Notes under the pieces: model-generated
What the model was told of the DNA's origin: nothing
Database searches by the model: none
Seen by the model: only the letters and a program-made list of their open reading frames with translations
Program-made: the position numbers and the translations under genes
NCBI GenBank assembly: GCA_963514095.1
Contig: OY741268.1
Coordinates: 11,368,208 to 11,432,207, forward strand
From: Eutrigla gurnardus
Taxonomy: Eukaryota > Chordata > Actinopteri > Perciformes > Triglidae
DNA: 64,000 nt
Direction: 5' to 3'
Shown here: one piece after another, positions 52,001 to 58,345 of the stretch
Layout of the letters: each line of letters opens with the position of its first letter
Position numbering within the stretch: position 1 is the stretch's first letter

Positions 52001-54564
52001 TGTCGTCTGCCCCGCTGATGATGGTGTATGTCACGAGAGCGTTGGGACCCTGAGGGGAAGGCAGACAATGGAATTATAGTTTGTAAATTGGAGGAAATCA
52101 GCATGTTTGCGGATCAAAAACATAAACTTAGCATTGAGCTAAATTGTAGAAGCACATGTTGTTTCACATAGAATGAGCTCATCTCAAGCCGAACCAATAT
52201 TTAAGTCACTATTTGCTGGCTACTGTACATTTTCTCCAACGTTGTTCCAACTCTTTCTCAGGGATCAGAGCAAAAAGGGGCCAGTTACTTAGATTACTTT
52301 GCTGAACTCGCAAACAGAAAGGGCATCAGGATTACAAGACTCAAAGCAACCCCTATGCGTTAGGAAATCCGTTTACCACTCGTGTTAGCGTGTCACGTCT
52401 CCAGATCAAACTACCTACTTGTCCAGCATGAATGAAACCCTTCTCCACAGAGACACTGGATGAAAGAAAGGCTTGTGGTGTCAAAAATGCCGTGCAATAG
52501 ATGACAAATCAAGACGGAGACACTAACGGGAGAACTAATGAGAGAATGTTGAAGATTTCACTGGCCAAACAGAAAATCCAACATACAAACAGAAAATCTC
52601 CATTATTAGGCCCTTAAGTTAAGTTTGTTTTCTACAAATAAACAATTATTATTAACTTATTTTGTAACACATTCTATGGGGCTCATTTCATGCATCATAA
52701 ACTTAGTATATCACACCACTTCAATTTCTGTTATGACTTATAAAACAAATACATTCATTTTCCAATGTTGTGTGTTGTTCTCACATATATTTAATTACTT
52801 TTTTGCCAGTACAGGTAAAACAAACAATGGGCACTTAAATGACCTACTACCCTGACTTATAACTAGCTTGTTAAGTATTATATCTGCCTGTACCTCAGGA
52901 ATTTCATTACTTTACGCAATGACTGTTTAGATTGAATTTTAAAGTGATTATATACTCGAACAGTGATTATAATACATTCCTCTGATAAAAAAACAAACTT
53001 GACTCTAAAAATGTTTTTCTTAAAAAACATTTTTTGCCATTTTATCATCTGAAATATGTCACAAATAAACGACTTTTACACACCATCAATCACATTATCT
53101 TTTATAAAATGTATAATTCATGGCTAATCAAGAAGAGGACACCGGTCACACCAGGTAGAGAAAAGCTGACTGGCGATTTTCTGGTGAGACTCGCTCTCAG
53201 TCTTTGAACTTTGGGAGGCTATAGTGTTCCTCTATAAATGCAACTAATAGATCCCCTGGTACCTCGGACAAGTACAAGCGCTGTGACACATCTGATAGCT
53301 ATAGAAAGAGGCTTTGGAATAGGAGAGGACTGAATGCCGTATGACAACTGAATGAGCCTGACGACAGAGCTTGACGTTTATATTTGTGCCGGGGACAATC
53401 AGAGATCAGACAACTGTCTCGCTCTGTGTCTTCTGCCAAAAAGAAAAGGCAACATCAAAAAGCTACTGCAATTCAGTGGGACCGAGTTCTGGTTACAGCC
53501 GGTTAAGAGCTAAGCTAAAAGAGACTCTTTCAGCGATGTCCGGTGCTTTTTGATCTTATCATGACAATGGAAAGGCTTACATGTAGAGGCGTTGCATTAA
53601 GCTTGATGCTGTATCTGCATGTCGACACATTTACTGCCTTGGTGGACAATGGTGCGCACGTAACAAACGCCATTTTACATAAACTGTATGCATGCAGAAA
53701 TGTTGAAGGGCAACATTAGCACACAAGCTCTCACTGCTCACATAATCTGTAGCTTTCAGGCATGTCTTCGCTGAGCACGCAAGTTATATTCATCCATATT
53801 CAACCCCTCTTGAACATCTGAGCAGTTTCCGTGGGAACAAGAGCTATTTTAGGACATTAGTTCTCAACTCCCTGTTGTTGCACTGATCGTCGGTGTTTCG
53901 CATCTTCGCCCCAATAAAGCGCCTCCTCTTGTAAAAGGTTTTCCAATGAAGGTTATAGTTGCACACGCTGAAGATCTTACTAAAACAATGTCTTAAAAGG
54001 GAAAAGTCAAATTTATGGATACAGGTATTTCAGGTTCATATACTTCCAGGAAAAGACCAGAAACACAATGAATTCTATCTGTCGGTCTGTCACAAAGACA
54101 TATTATATATTGCTTTCCCTTCTGTCTTCACCAGACTGTGCATAAATGTTAATGCACCAACAAGTCTAGAAATGGCGGCCGTTGGCCAAAAGCTTTGTAT
54201 GGAGTCAATATCGCAAGGCCAAGTTCATGACTCACTCTTATCTCTTTCCCGCGGCCTGTTTTTATGACGGATCAAACCTCCGTCTTCTTGACCCCGTCTC
54301 TTATTGCATTACCAGAGACCCGGTCAGAGATCCAGGCCCAGTAAAAAATGGGGGGGAGACGAGGAGGACTGAGCTCCGCTCCGCTTATCTAAGGACCCTG
54401 CTGTCATCAATCAGCATCTCCAGATCTGGAAATCCCATCAGCCACCTGGGCTGCAGTCCGGAACCCAACACCGATAGTTTGCCAATTAATTTTCTGATAG
54501 GGTTCAAAGGCAGAGCAAGGGAGGTGGGAGAGGCCGGACAGGGGGTCCATCTGGGCAACAGTCC

Positions 54565-54630
<66 letters not shown>

Positions 54631-56627
54631 GGACATGCATTTACACAGATGAAAATCTCATGTAAATGCACTAACTCCTCTCCCTCTCTTAGCTAAACTA
54701 ACACAAGTAATTAAGATCTGACACACTCCTGCACTTACACACTGGTTGCCCTCTTGACCTTGACTCAAGAGGTTGACTACTTTACAGCTCTGGTTGTTTG
54801 GGGATGAAGGGGGGTGCAGCAAAAGGAAACTCATTTAGCAGATGAGTGGTTTTTGGGAGCAGGCAGCTCTTATTGGGAGTGAAAGGTGTGAAGCAGACAG
54901 GGCCGGCGGGGATAGTAAGCTTCCTGTATGTAACAGCACAGAGCATGCAAGCCAATCATAATACAGCCTGCTGAAAAACAAGCAACGTGTTGTCACTGAG
55001 AGCTCAAACATATATGACCTTCTAAAGGTAGAGATGGACCAACCAGCTGCAATGATGCCTTGTGAATCTGTTTTCAATGCATTCACTGCAAAATAAACTG
55101 CAAAAAAAGTGTTTAAGCACACATTCTACATTTTACTTTCAAAGAACTCTCCTGAACCAGTGATTGTTGCAGTTCTCTTCATTAAGAACATTTTTTTTTT
55201 TTTTAAACCTGTGTCATATTTTCCACATAAGGTCAGAATTCTAATAAAACATTAATGGTCGTTCCGAAAGCACAAAAGGCAGCATTTTTCTTTCAAATGA
55301 GGTGAGAACCATTTTCAGACAGGCCGAGCCTGCATCAGATAAAAGACCAACGTTTTATATTGATTTTCTTTCAACCTCTTCCTTCTCTTTGGGGTGGAAA
55401 TGGGCCTATAGCGAAAACCGGATGCGTAGAAACAGCATTTTAATACCCTCACACATGAATCCCACATGTAGCACTGTTAAATTGGAAGGGATCATTATGA
55501 TGTCTGAATTCAGCCCGTCAGCTGGCCAACAGCTTGCACTCTTGGCTACTCCGCACTGGCTCACACATGTGGCTTTCTCAACAAGGGCTCCAATGCGTTC
55601 CGTACGCTTAGTGTCAGCGCAACTTAAGTTTCCTGCGTAAGGATGTGGGCAAAGACTTGGCCGGCCTCATATCTGGCTCCGAGTGAGAGCTGGAATGAAG
55701 TACAGGCTTCTATTTAGCAACCTATTCATGGCCACACTGAAGTTTGGAGTAAACATCTCTAGAATCTGTAATTCCTAAAAAGGCTCTTCTGCATTCTCTT
55801 TCAGTGTCTTTATACTTTCTTTTCCATTCGAATCTCTGTCTGGAAGCAAAATGTGACTTTTTTATGAATGACAGCACTTGGATATTTTGGGAAATGATAA
55901 TTCGGGAAGACTTATGCCTTTTTGTGCATGTCAAAAATGCATTATTTTCTACAAATGACTAAATGCCAGCTCAGACTGACTCAGATATGGGGAAAGGAAC
56001 TACACAGTTTGATTTCAATACCATATGCTTTCAAGATCAAAGCTGTGAAGACATTGGTGAAAAGAAAAAAAAAGAGAAAATAATTAAATAATATAAGTTA
56101 ATATAATAACTTAAAAACGGCTTACTGAAAAGATGGAGCTGCCTCGAGATTTACAGTCAATATACTGTAGTATTTCGACTTTGTACAACTTTTCTCACAA
56201 TCGGAGGGAAGAGAAGGTGGCAAGGAAACAGCTGTGCAATAAAATATGTGTGGCCTCAAATGTAACATTAAAATTGAGTCCATATTCTCTGCTTCTAATC
56301 TCTCCAATCTATGACCTGACTTTTTCCATTCACTTCAACTGTGTCCTTTGGCTTGGTGAGGGACCGCTGACCTCCGAGAAGCAGGCAGAGCCTGCGTTTC
56401 ACTCACTGCAGGATTTAGTGTCCACATCCTGCCTAAAGCAGCTAAAGATGGAGCCTTTAACTAATTGAGAGTGATCCCGCTGATGTAATGTGAACTACGG
56501 AGGCCACGGAGGGACTATCAGAGCGGCAAGCTGAAAAATCAATCGCTGGCCTTTCTCCTTCAGGCTCTGTGACACCAGAGGCCTCAACATGTCTCAGATA
56601 ACGCCAACATGAGACAGAAAAGTCCAA

Positions 56628-56695
<68 letters not shown>

Positions 56696-57438
56696 GAGTT
56701 AAATGTATGTAGACAGATGGATTCAAAGCGGTGATCTATGTGTTTGTATTGCTGTGTGATGGTGAAGGGAGCACAATCTGGCTCTTTGTGTCACTGTGTC
56801 ATTGATTTCACTGCGTTATAAATGTAATGTAATGTTGTTGTTTTTCCCCTATTAATGGATTAGCCGTTTAGTCTGTAAGATGTCTGGGAATTTTCTGGTG
56901 CCCAAGGTGACATTTTTAATTGACATGTTTTGCTGATCGATAGCAAACAATAAAAGGTGACTCCCTCTCGAAACACAACTTCTACATGTCGTCTATTGTT
57001 CACTCTACCACTGATGTGCACATAATTCCTACCATGGTCTTAATGTTTGGGTTTTCTACCCTGAATAGCTGCAATATCTTTTGGCATGATGATGGTCCAA
57101 TGTAAAGATAATACGTCGACTTCATTCACGACAGCTGCGTTGGCCTCAAAATCTCATTTGAGTCCACTGTAGGAACAAAAATTTAGAGCTTATTTTCAAT
57201 TCAAATCACTCCCAGGATATCAATTCTGAAAGCATTGGAGTGGAAAACGGGCACAGAGAAGTGCAAAAACACTGTCAGACAGAATAGAAATTGGGCGAGC
57301 CATTACCTTGTCTGCATCCGTGGCTGTTAGCTGCATTATCTTGAAACCATCTCCAACGTTCTCCTCAATGGTCACATCAAGAATGTCATTAGGGAAAACT
57401 GGCGGGTTGTCGTTGACGTCCTGCAGCGTGATCTCCAC
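10247..57438 (-). CDS. fat4: fat4, FAT atypical cadherin 4: coding exons 2-17 (5' part missing)
   Basis: Giant single-pass plasma-membrane cadherin. In vertebrates FAT4 binds Dachsous (DCHS1) on neighbouring cells and controls planar polarity, oriented division and Hippo-linked growth. Sixteen exons with GT-AG borders and matching phases join into 3272 residues without a stop (numbering below starts at exon 2). They encode about 19 cadherin repeats (1-~1960, linkers such as LDVNDNPPVF), a linker module, EGF 1-4 (~2079-2250), laminin G 1 (~2252-2433), EGF 5 (~2435-2476), laminin G 2 (~2478-2680) and further EGF-type cysteines (~2678-2740). A membrane helix follows at ~2776-2803 and then a ~470-residue tail ending EAEQYV. 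Two laminin-G domains and blocks such as GSENVAFDDPDNIPPYGDD mark FAT4, not FAT1-3. From memory human FAT4 has 4981 residues, so ~1700 N-terminal residues (large exon 1, signal peptide, promoter) should lie beyond 64000. No frameshift or premature stop was found. Confidence 0.97.
12157..13828 (-). other. fat4 intron 16
   Basis: 1672 bp, donor GTGAGG and acceptor TTTGCAG, phase 1. The open frame continues in from exon 17 to 12472 but carries no domain. No repeat or RNA gene is recognised. Confidence 0.85.
13829..14090 (-). CDS. fat4: fat4 exon 16: middle of laminin G 2
   Basis: 262 bp, enters in phase 0 after TTCTCTCAG and leaves in phase 1 at GCAGCAG before GTGAGG. It encodes LRNGNIHYISDAGVGGKVER through GQWHTIRLVKNGSATVLLVD to TQDFGGLGVVTFSLGGIPP, the typical beta-sandwich pattern of a laminin G domain. 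The FGGL.V..LGGIPP motif is a laminin-G signature. Confidence 0.95.
14091..15970 (-). other. fat4 intron 15
   Basis: 1880 bp, phase 0, with donor GTGAGTG and acceptor TTCTCTCAG. It contains a long (TA)n microsatellite (14908-14953). A short stretch near 15725, AAAGGGACAGTTCACTCAAA, looks like the head of a common fish interspersed repeat but is too short to call. Confidence 0.85.
14908..14953. repeat. (TA)n microsatellite
   Basis: About 23 TA units, followed by four CA units and TGTC, within fat4 intron 15. No adjoining transposon arms are visible. Confidence 0.95.
15971..16188 (-). CDS. fat4: fat4 exon 15: start of laminin G 2
   Basis: 218 bp, phase 1 in (acceptor AATCCCACAG), phase 0 out (donor GTGAGTGG). 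It encodes MTADTALSLDGTGRLDYSL, then LEVKFRTRSKTGTLLHVQ and SSNYTTVK. The EVKFRTRS..G.L.H.Q pattern is the opening of a laminin G domain. Confidence 0.95.
16391..16424 (+). repeat. SINE-like fragment
   Basis: The block GCCCTTGAGCAAGACACTGA followed by ACCCA matches a sequence I remember as part of a very common fish dispersed repeat. Only this short core is preserved, so the family is not named. Confidence 0.4.
17043..17560. mobile_element. Non-autonomous inverted-repeat (MITE-like) element, ~520 bp
   Basis: The ends are AAAGGGTAACTTT on the left and the complement AAAGTTACCCTTT on the right. Inward, the arms keep matching imperfectly: both contain GTGTCTAA, a block around ACTAATG/ACGAATG, and GGTCCAGTATT in opposite orientations (left at ~17156, right at ~17480 on the minus strand). 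The arms are thus about 85-125 bp long. The core holds no open frame with a domain and includes a (CA)n run. A target-site duplication is not clear; TTAA-like bases flank both ends but do not match neatly. I remember GGGTAACTTTGGTATTTT-type repeats from fish genomes. Confidence 0.65.
17206..17234. repeat. (CA)n microsatellite inside the MITE-like element
   Basis: About 14 CA units between the two arms of the inverted-repeat element, in fat4 intron 14. Confidence 0.95.
18408..18532 (-). CDS. fat4: fat4 exon 14: EGF domain between the laminin G domains
   Basis: 125 bp, phase 2 in (acceptor GTCTTTAG), phase 1 out (donor GTAAGTA). It encodes CPRLEGACTTSPCRHGGTC followed by LDHWSWQQCQCVDGFTGKF and CEK, one six-cysteine EGF-like module. 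Its place between two laminin G domains is the FAT4-type arrangement. Confidence 0.95.
18533..18986 (-). other. fat4 intron 13
   Basis: 454 bp, phase 2, donor GTCTGC (weaker than consensus) and acceptor GTCTTTAG. It is purine-rich on the plus strand around 18880-18970. Nothing else is recognised. Confidence 0.85.
18987..19166 (-). CDS. fat4: fat4 exon 13: end of laminin G 1
   Basis: 180 bp, phase 2 in (acceptor GTGTGCAG) and phase 2 out at GACAG before GTCTGC. It encodes ILDVQPNRLSVGGVRSIEP and then HDFVGCIMEFAVNGRPLEPS, ending GILD. The F.GCI.E..VNGR.L pattern is the laminin G C-terminal motif. The Cys pairs with the Cys upstream in exon 12. Confidence 0.95.
19167..20510 (-). other. fat4 intron 12
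   Basis: 1344 bp, phase 2. It has (CA)-rich stretches at 19262-19299 and 19426-19478. The latter makes an apparent poly Cys-Val open frame on the minus strand that runs into exon 13 and is not coding. Nothing else is recognised. Confidence 0.85.
19426..19478. repeat. (CA)n microsatellite
   Basis: About 26 CA units with minor interruptions at the start (ACGCAC), in fat4 intron 12. Confidence 0.95.
20511..20596 (-). CDS. fat4: fat4 exon 12: 86-bp exon in laminin G 1
   Basis: Small exon found by reading splice signals. The acceptor is ACCATGTAG (TAG-type) and the donor GTAAGAA. It enters in phase 0 and leaves in phase 2. It encodes AASLTVDLCGDDQEPGYC and then AVSNVAVHTD, with the final codon split to give Trp. 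It connects exon 11 (ending RRAGM) to exon 13 (starting ILDV). Both phases fit only when this exon is present, and the sequence matches vertebrate FAT4 as I remember it. Confidence 0.92.
21185..21262 (+). repeat. SINE-like fragment with tRNA-style tail
   Basis: The stretch GAAGGACACTTGGACATACA, then GACAGTAGGAG, then ACTGAACCGCCAACCTTGAA and a CCCACCAACC end corresponds to a common fish dispersed repeat I remember. In that repeat GGATCGAACCGCC-like text precedes CTACCAACTGAGCC. The copy is divergent and incomplete. Confidence 0.5.
22011..22047. repeat. (CA)n microsatellite
   Basis: About 18 CA units in fat4 intron 11. Confidence 0.95.
24266..24573 (-). CDS. fat4: fat4 exon 11: end of EGF 4 and start of laminin G 1
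   Basis: 308 bp, phase 1 in (acceptor TTGTCCTCAG), phase 0 out (donor GTAAGAAC). It completes EGF 4 with VFGKHCELNSYG. It then starts laminin G 1: LSYMEFPSLDPNNNYIYIKF, NALLMYNHDNQTGDKAEFLA, RMRFSFNLGSGTYKL and GQFHTVIARRAGM. The NDNQ-type N-glycosylation site is at HDNQTG. Confidence 0.96.
24574..24898 (-). other. fat4 intron 10
   Basis: 325 bp, phase 1, donor GTAAGTAA and acceptor TTGTCCTCAG. Nothing else is recognised. Confidence 0.88.
24899..25003 (-). CDS. fat4: fat4 exon 10: EGF 4
   Basis: 105 bp, phase 1 in (acceptor GAACCCAG), phase 1 out (donor GTAAGTAA). It encodes KTCDSIINHCECNPCFNGGS followed by CQNRVDGYYCHCPFG, the body of a non-calcium EGF module that is finished by exon 11. 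Confidence 0.95.
25004..26578 (-). other. fat4 intron 9
   Basis: 1575 bp, phase 1. T-rich near the acceptor side; no repeat family or gene is recognised. The open frames here (25185-25433, 25443-25625 and 26283-26507 on the minus strand) have no domain. Confidence 0.85.
26579..30928 (-). CDS. fat4: fat4 exon 9: giant exon with ~11 cadherin repeats and EGF 1-3
   Basis: 4350 bp in one open frame, phase 1 in (acceptor GTCTTTAG) and phase 1 out (donor GTACTATA). It encodes residues ~759-2208. Linkers of the classical kind include LDVNDNHPVF, LDVNDNAPRF, TDINDNAPRF, VDSNDNPPEF, NDVNDNPPVF, EDINDNGP and NDQNDNPS. Three boundaries lack the DxNDN calcium motif (GGNFPVI, EENHHTPEF, GANEYVPRF) and one is shortened (LDANDPPVF). 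After the last, degenerate cadherin repeat comes a linker module (FTNATVDNSILIRL and GVATFFQSIKDI). Then come EGF 1, with a long insert between cysteines, and two calcium-type EGFs beginning DINECQPSPC and DVNECLSNPC. A giant exon 9 of similar size is a feature of vertebrate FAT4 genes. Confidence 0.97.
30929..31171 (-). other. fat4 intron 8
   Basis: Shortest intron in the window (243 bp), phase 1, donor GTCAGTAC, acceptor GTCTTTAG. Nothing else is recognised. Confidence 0.9.
31172..31422 (-). CDS. fat4: fat4 exon 8: cadherin repeat segment
   Basis: 251 bp, phase 2 in (acceptor TTTCTTACAG), phase 1 out (donor GTCAGTAC). It encodes YRLTGGHGQFSINPATGQII, DREDRANYQLLVVATDGG and the linker ADINDNPPHF. 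It ends at TAAG within the next repeat. The LDRE and DxND motifs are standard cadherin features. Confidence 0.96.
31423..33855 (-). other. fat4 intron 7
   Basis: 2433 bp, phase 2. The long open frame on the minus strand at 32704-33153 has no recognisable domain and no plausible splice context. I see no repeat family here. Confidence 0.85.
33856..34036 (-). CDS. fat4: fat4 exon 7: cadherin repeat segment
   Basis: 181 bp, phase 1 in (acceptor CATCCCCAG), phase 2 out (donor GTACCCT). It encodes SPSLSGTGTVTVLVEDMNDN, VPVF, then FHTTIMENTPTGADVLLVNS and DADVGVNGV. This is the end of one cadherin repeat, the EDMNDN linker and the first strands of the next. Confidence 0.95.
37307..37333. repeat. 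(GT)n microsatellite
   Basis: About 13 GT units in fat4 intron 6. Confidence 0.95.
37965..38335 (-). other. Unassigned CpG-rich open frame in fat4 intron 6
   Basis: An ATG at 38327 in a strong context (GCCATGG) opens 120 codons on the fat4 strand. The first ~55 residues (MALDATPASAAVVLIIDPDT, then LPESSKDRLEEMLAFLSTLV) are well mixed in composition. The following part is low-complexity (KKEEEEGDGD) and then intron-like, with a pyrimidine tract before TATTACAGGTATGG. About eleven CpG dinucleotides lie within ~110 bp around the ATG. I do not recognise the protein. It may be an alternative first exon, a retrocopy fragment or chance. No clear GT donor follows the plausible coding part. Confidence 0.3.
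41455..41476. repeat. Poly-C/poly-A junction
   Basis: A run of about eleven C is followed directly by about ten A, then CAAAAAAAC. It is simple low-complexity sequence in fat4 intron 6 and its true length may be affected by assembly error. Confidence 0.85.
45267..45441 (-). CDS. fat4: fat4 exon 6: cadherin repeat segment
   Basis: 175 bp, phase 0 in (acceptor GTTTTCCAG), phase 1 out (donor GTGAGACC). It encodes VVARDDDQGANGQLSYMLSG, then QLSLTQTLDREAQGKYILLI and TATDSG. It covers the middle of a cadherin repeat whose start is in exon 5 and end in exon 7. The DREA and TATDSG calcium-site motifs are present. Confidence 0.96.
45442..47081 (-). other. fat4 intron 5
   Basis: 1640 bp, phase 0, donor GTCAGTATG and acceptor GTTTTCCAG. 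No repeat family or gene is recognised. Confidence 0.85.
47082..48004 (-). CDS. fat4: fat4 exon 5: about three cadherin repeats
   Basis: 923 bp, phase 1 in (acceptor TGTTTTCCAG), phase 0 out (donor GTCAGTATG). It encodes RNAQLLYSIASGDPQSHFG onward, with linkers LDVNDCPPTF, LDVNDNTPSF and LDVNDCSPVF. DREx motifs appear as LDREIQSF, LDREELSNY and LDREARSSY. Two of the three linkers carry a Cys in place of the usual Asn (DVNDC), in the calcium-coordinating segment. Confidence 0.97.
48005..50670 (-). other. fat4 intron 4
   Basis: 2666 bp, phase 1, donor GTATGTAC and acceptor TGTTTTCCAG. AT-rich with no recognisable repeat family or gene. Confidence 0.85.
50671..51021 (-). CDS. fat4: fat4 exon 4: cadherin repeat and linker
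   Basis: 351 bp, phase 1 in (acceptor CTTTAACAG), phase 1 out (donor GTATGTAC). It encodes SIVAAILASDSDSGVNGEVT, FLLNPVTGVFNVTRPLDYET, linker LDVNDNPPVF and TTMYSTSVSESLPPGSSIV. It ends GATDADD. An acidic insert EEDDEDE sits in the repeat. Confidence 0.96.
51022..51787 (-). other. fat4 intron 3
   Basis: 766 bp, phase 1, donor GTGAGGT and acceptor CTTTAACAG. Nothing else is recognised. Confidence 0.88.
51788..52049 (-). CDS. fat4: fat4 exon 3: cadherin repeat segment
   Basis: 262 bp, phase 0 in (acceptor TTCCCCTCAG), phase 1 out (donor GTGAGGT). It encodes GPNALVTYTIISGADDSF, RIDPESGDLIATKKLDRERR, then linker KDVNDHTPKF and ATYSFDIPEDMAP. The linker has His in place of the usual second Asn. 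Confidence 0.96.
54566..54630. repeat. (CA)n microsatellite with short (TA) tail
   Basis: About 28 CA units followed by TATATA in fat4 intron 2. The same CA-to-TA transition is seen at 3521, but here without a transposon end. Confidence 0.95.
56631..56691. repeat. (GT)n microsatellite
   Basis: About 30 GT units in fat4 intron 2, so CA on the gene's sense strand. Confidence 0.95.
57307..57438 (-). CDS. fat4: fat4 exon 2: first exon present in the window
   Basis: 132 bp, phase 0 at both ends (acceptor TTCCTCTGCAG, donor GTAATGG). It encodes VEITLQDVNDNPPVFPNDIL, then TIEENVGDGFKIMQLTATDA and DK. That is the end of one cadherin repeat, the calcium-binding linker and the first strands of the next. 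It must be joined to an upstream exon that ends in phase 0 beyond the window. Confidence 0.96.
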
Positions 57439-57814
57439 CTGCAGAGGAAGAATAAACACCACAGTTTCCGTTAAAGCTCTGCCTCAGTCTGCCTGCAACA
57501 GCTGTTAAGATCGCTGCAAAGAAAAAAAAAATGTGTTCAACTTCTTGGATTTCAGATGATGAAGAAGCTGCACAAGAAGAGAGGCTGGAGAGGAAAAGGT
57601 CAGACCATGATGAAGTGTGGTATATTGACTTGCAAGGTAAAGAAATGAAGGAGACGGAATATTGTTTTTCCCCAAACAGAATGATTGTTTTTCCCATTGA
57701 TCATGAATTTAGATTTAATAGTAGAAAAAGTCATCGCTTCACCATCGCTTCACCAGACTCTTTTGTCATCTGTTTCCTATAAAACAATTATGCCATTGAA
57801 ACACCAAAACCGTA

Positions 57815-58345
57815 GTGATTGAATTTGAATCAATTTAAACAAGACAAACAACGCAGTACCTGGTATTATAATGGGGAAAGAAGTAATAATAGATAAAGGT
57901 GTGCTACTAAAAGAAATGGCCTAGCTCAGATTAGAATAGCAGCAACATAGTTGTAATCATTGTAGCCTCTAAATGCACACCAGCTAATGAAGGCTAGCTT
58001 GTGTAATAGCCTTAGCTAAAGCTTATTTACCAACTTTTTCCTTTAATTGAATAATTAAATGTGATGCTTCAACAACTTAGAAACTGAGGTTTTTAAAGCA
58101 TACATACACAGTAGTAAGTAGTAATGCAATCATAATGGAGTAAAAAAGTAATAAAAGAAAAACGAGACCTACTAAAAAGATAACTGGCCTAGCGAAGCAG
58201 AGTAGCAGCAAACACCCCTGACAACATGTTGGCTAGCTAAAGCTAGCTGGTGTGATAGTATTTGCTAAACAAAATGTCTCCACATTTCCTATCTGTTTCC
58301 TGAATACTCAATTTTGTAATTTAATTTGTTAAACAACTTAAACAA
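57815..58345. repeat. Degenerate ~265-bp tandem duplication
   Basis: The order of blocks repeats. AAGTAATAATAG at 57881 corresponds to AAGTAATAAAAG at 58146, GGCCTAGC at 57918 to GGCCTAGC at ~58186, and AACAACTTA at 58071 to AACAACTTA at ~58332. Related GTAGCAGC- and GCTAGCT-type words lie in between. Offsets are 260-268 bp. A partial third unit may start near 57830, since ATTTAAACAAGACAAAC there resembles ACTTAAACAAGGCAAAC at ~58337. No coding frame is involved. Confidence 0.6.

Larger units (their letters stand above)
52050..57306 (-). other. fat4 intron 2
   Basis: 5257 bp, phase 0, donor GTAATGG and acceptor TTCCCCTCAG. It contains two microsatellites, (CA)n at 54566-54623 and (GT)n at 56631-56691. 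Open frames at 54182-54631 and 56457-56726 are mostly dinucleotide translation. No gene is recognised. Confidence 0.85.

Noticed and set aside
10247..57438. Identity as fat1, fat2 or fat3
   Set aside because: Those have a single laminin G domain and different tails. Two laminin G domains separated by an EGF and the FAT4-type tail motifs exclude them.
57531..57782. 84-residue plus-strand open frame beside exon 2
   Set aside because: Antisense to fat4 intron 1, no domain, no splice signals or promoter context.
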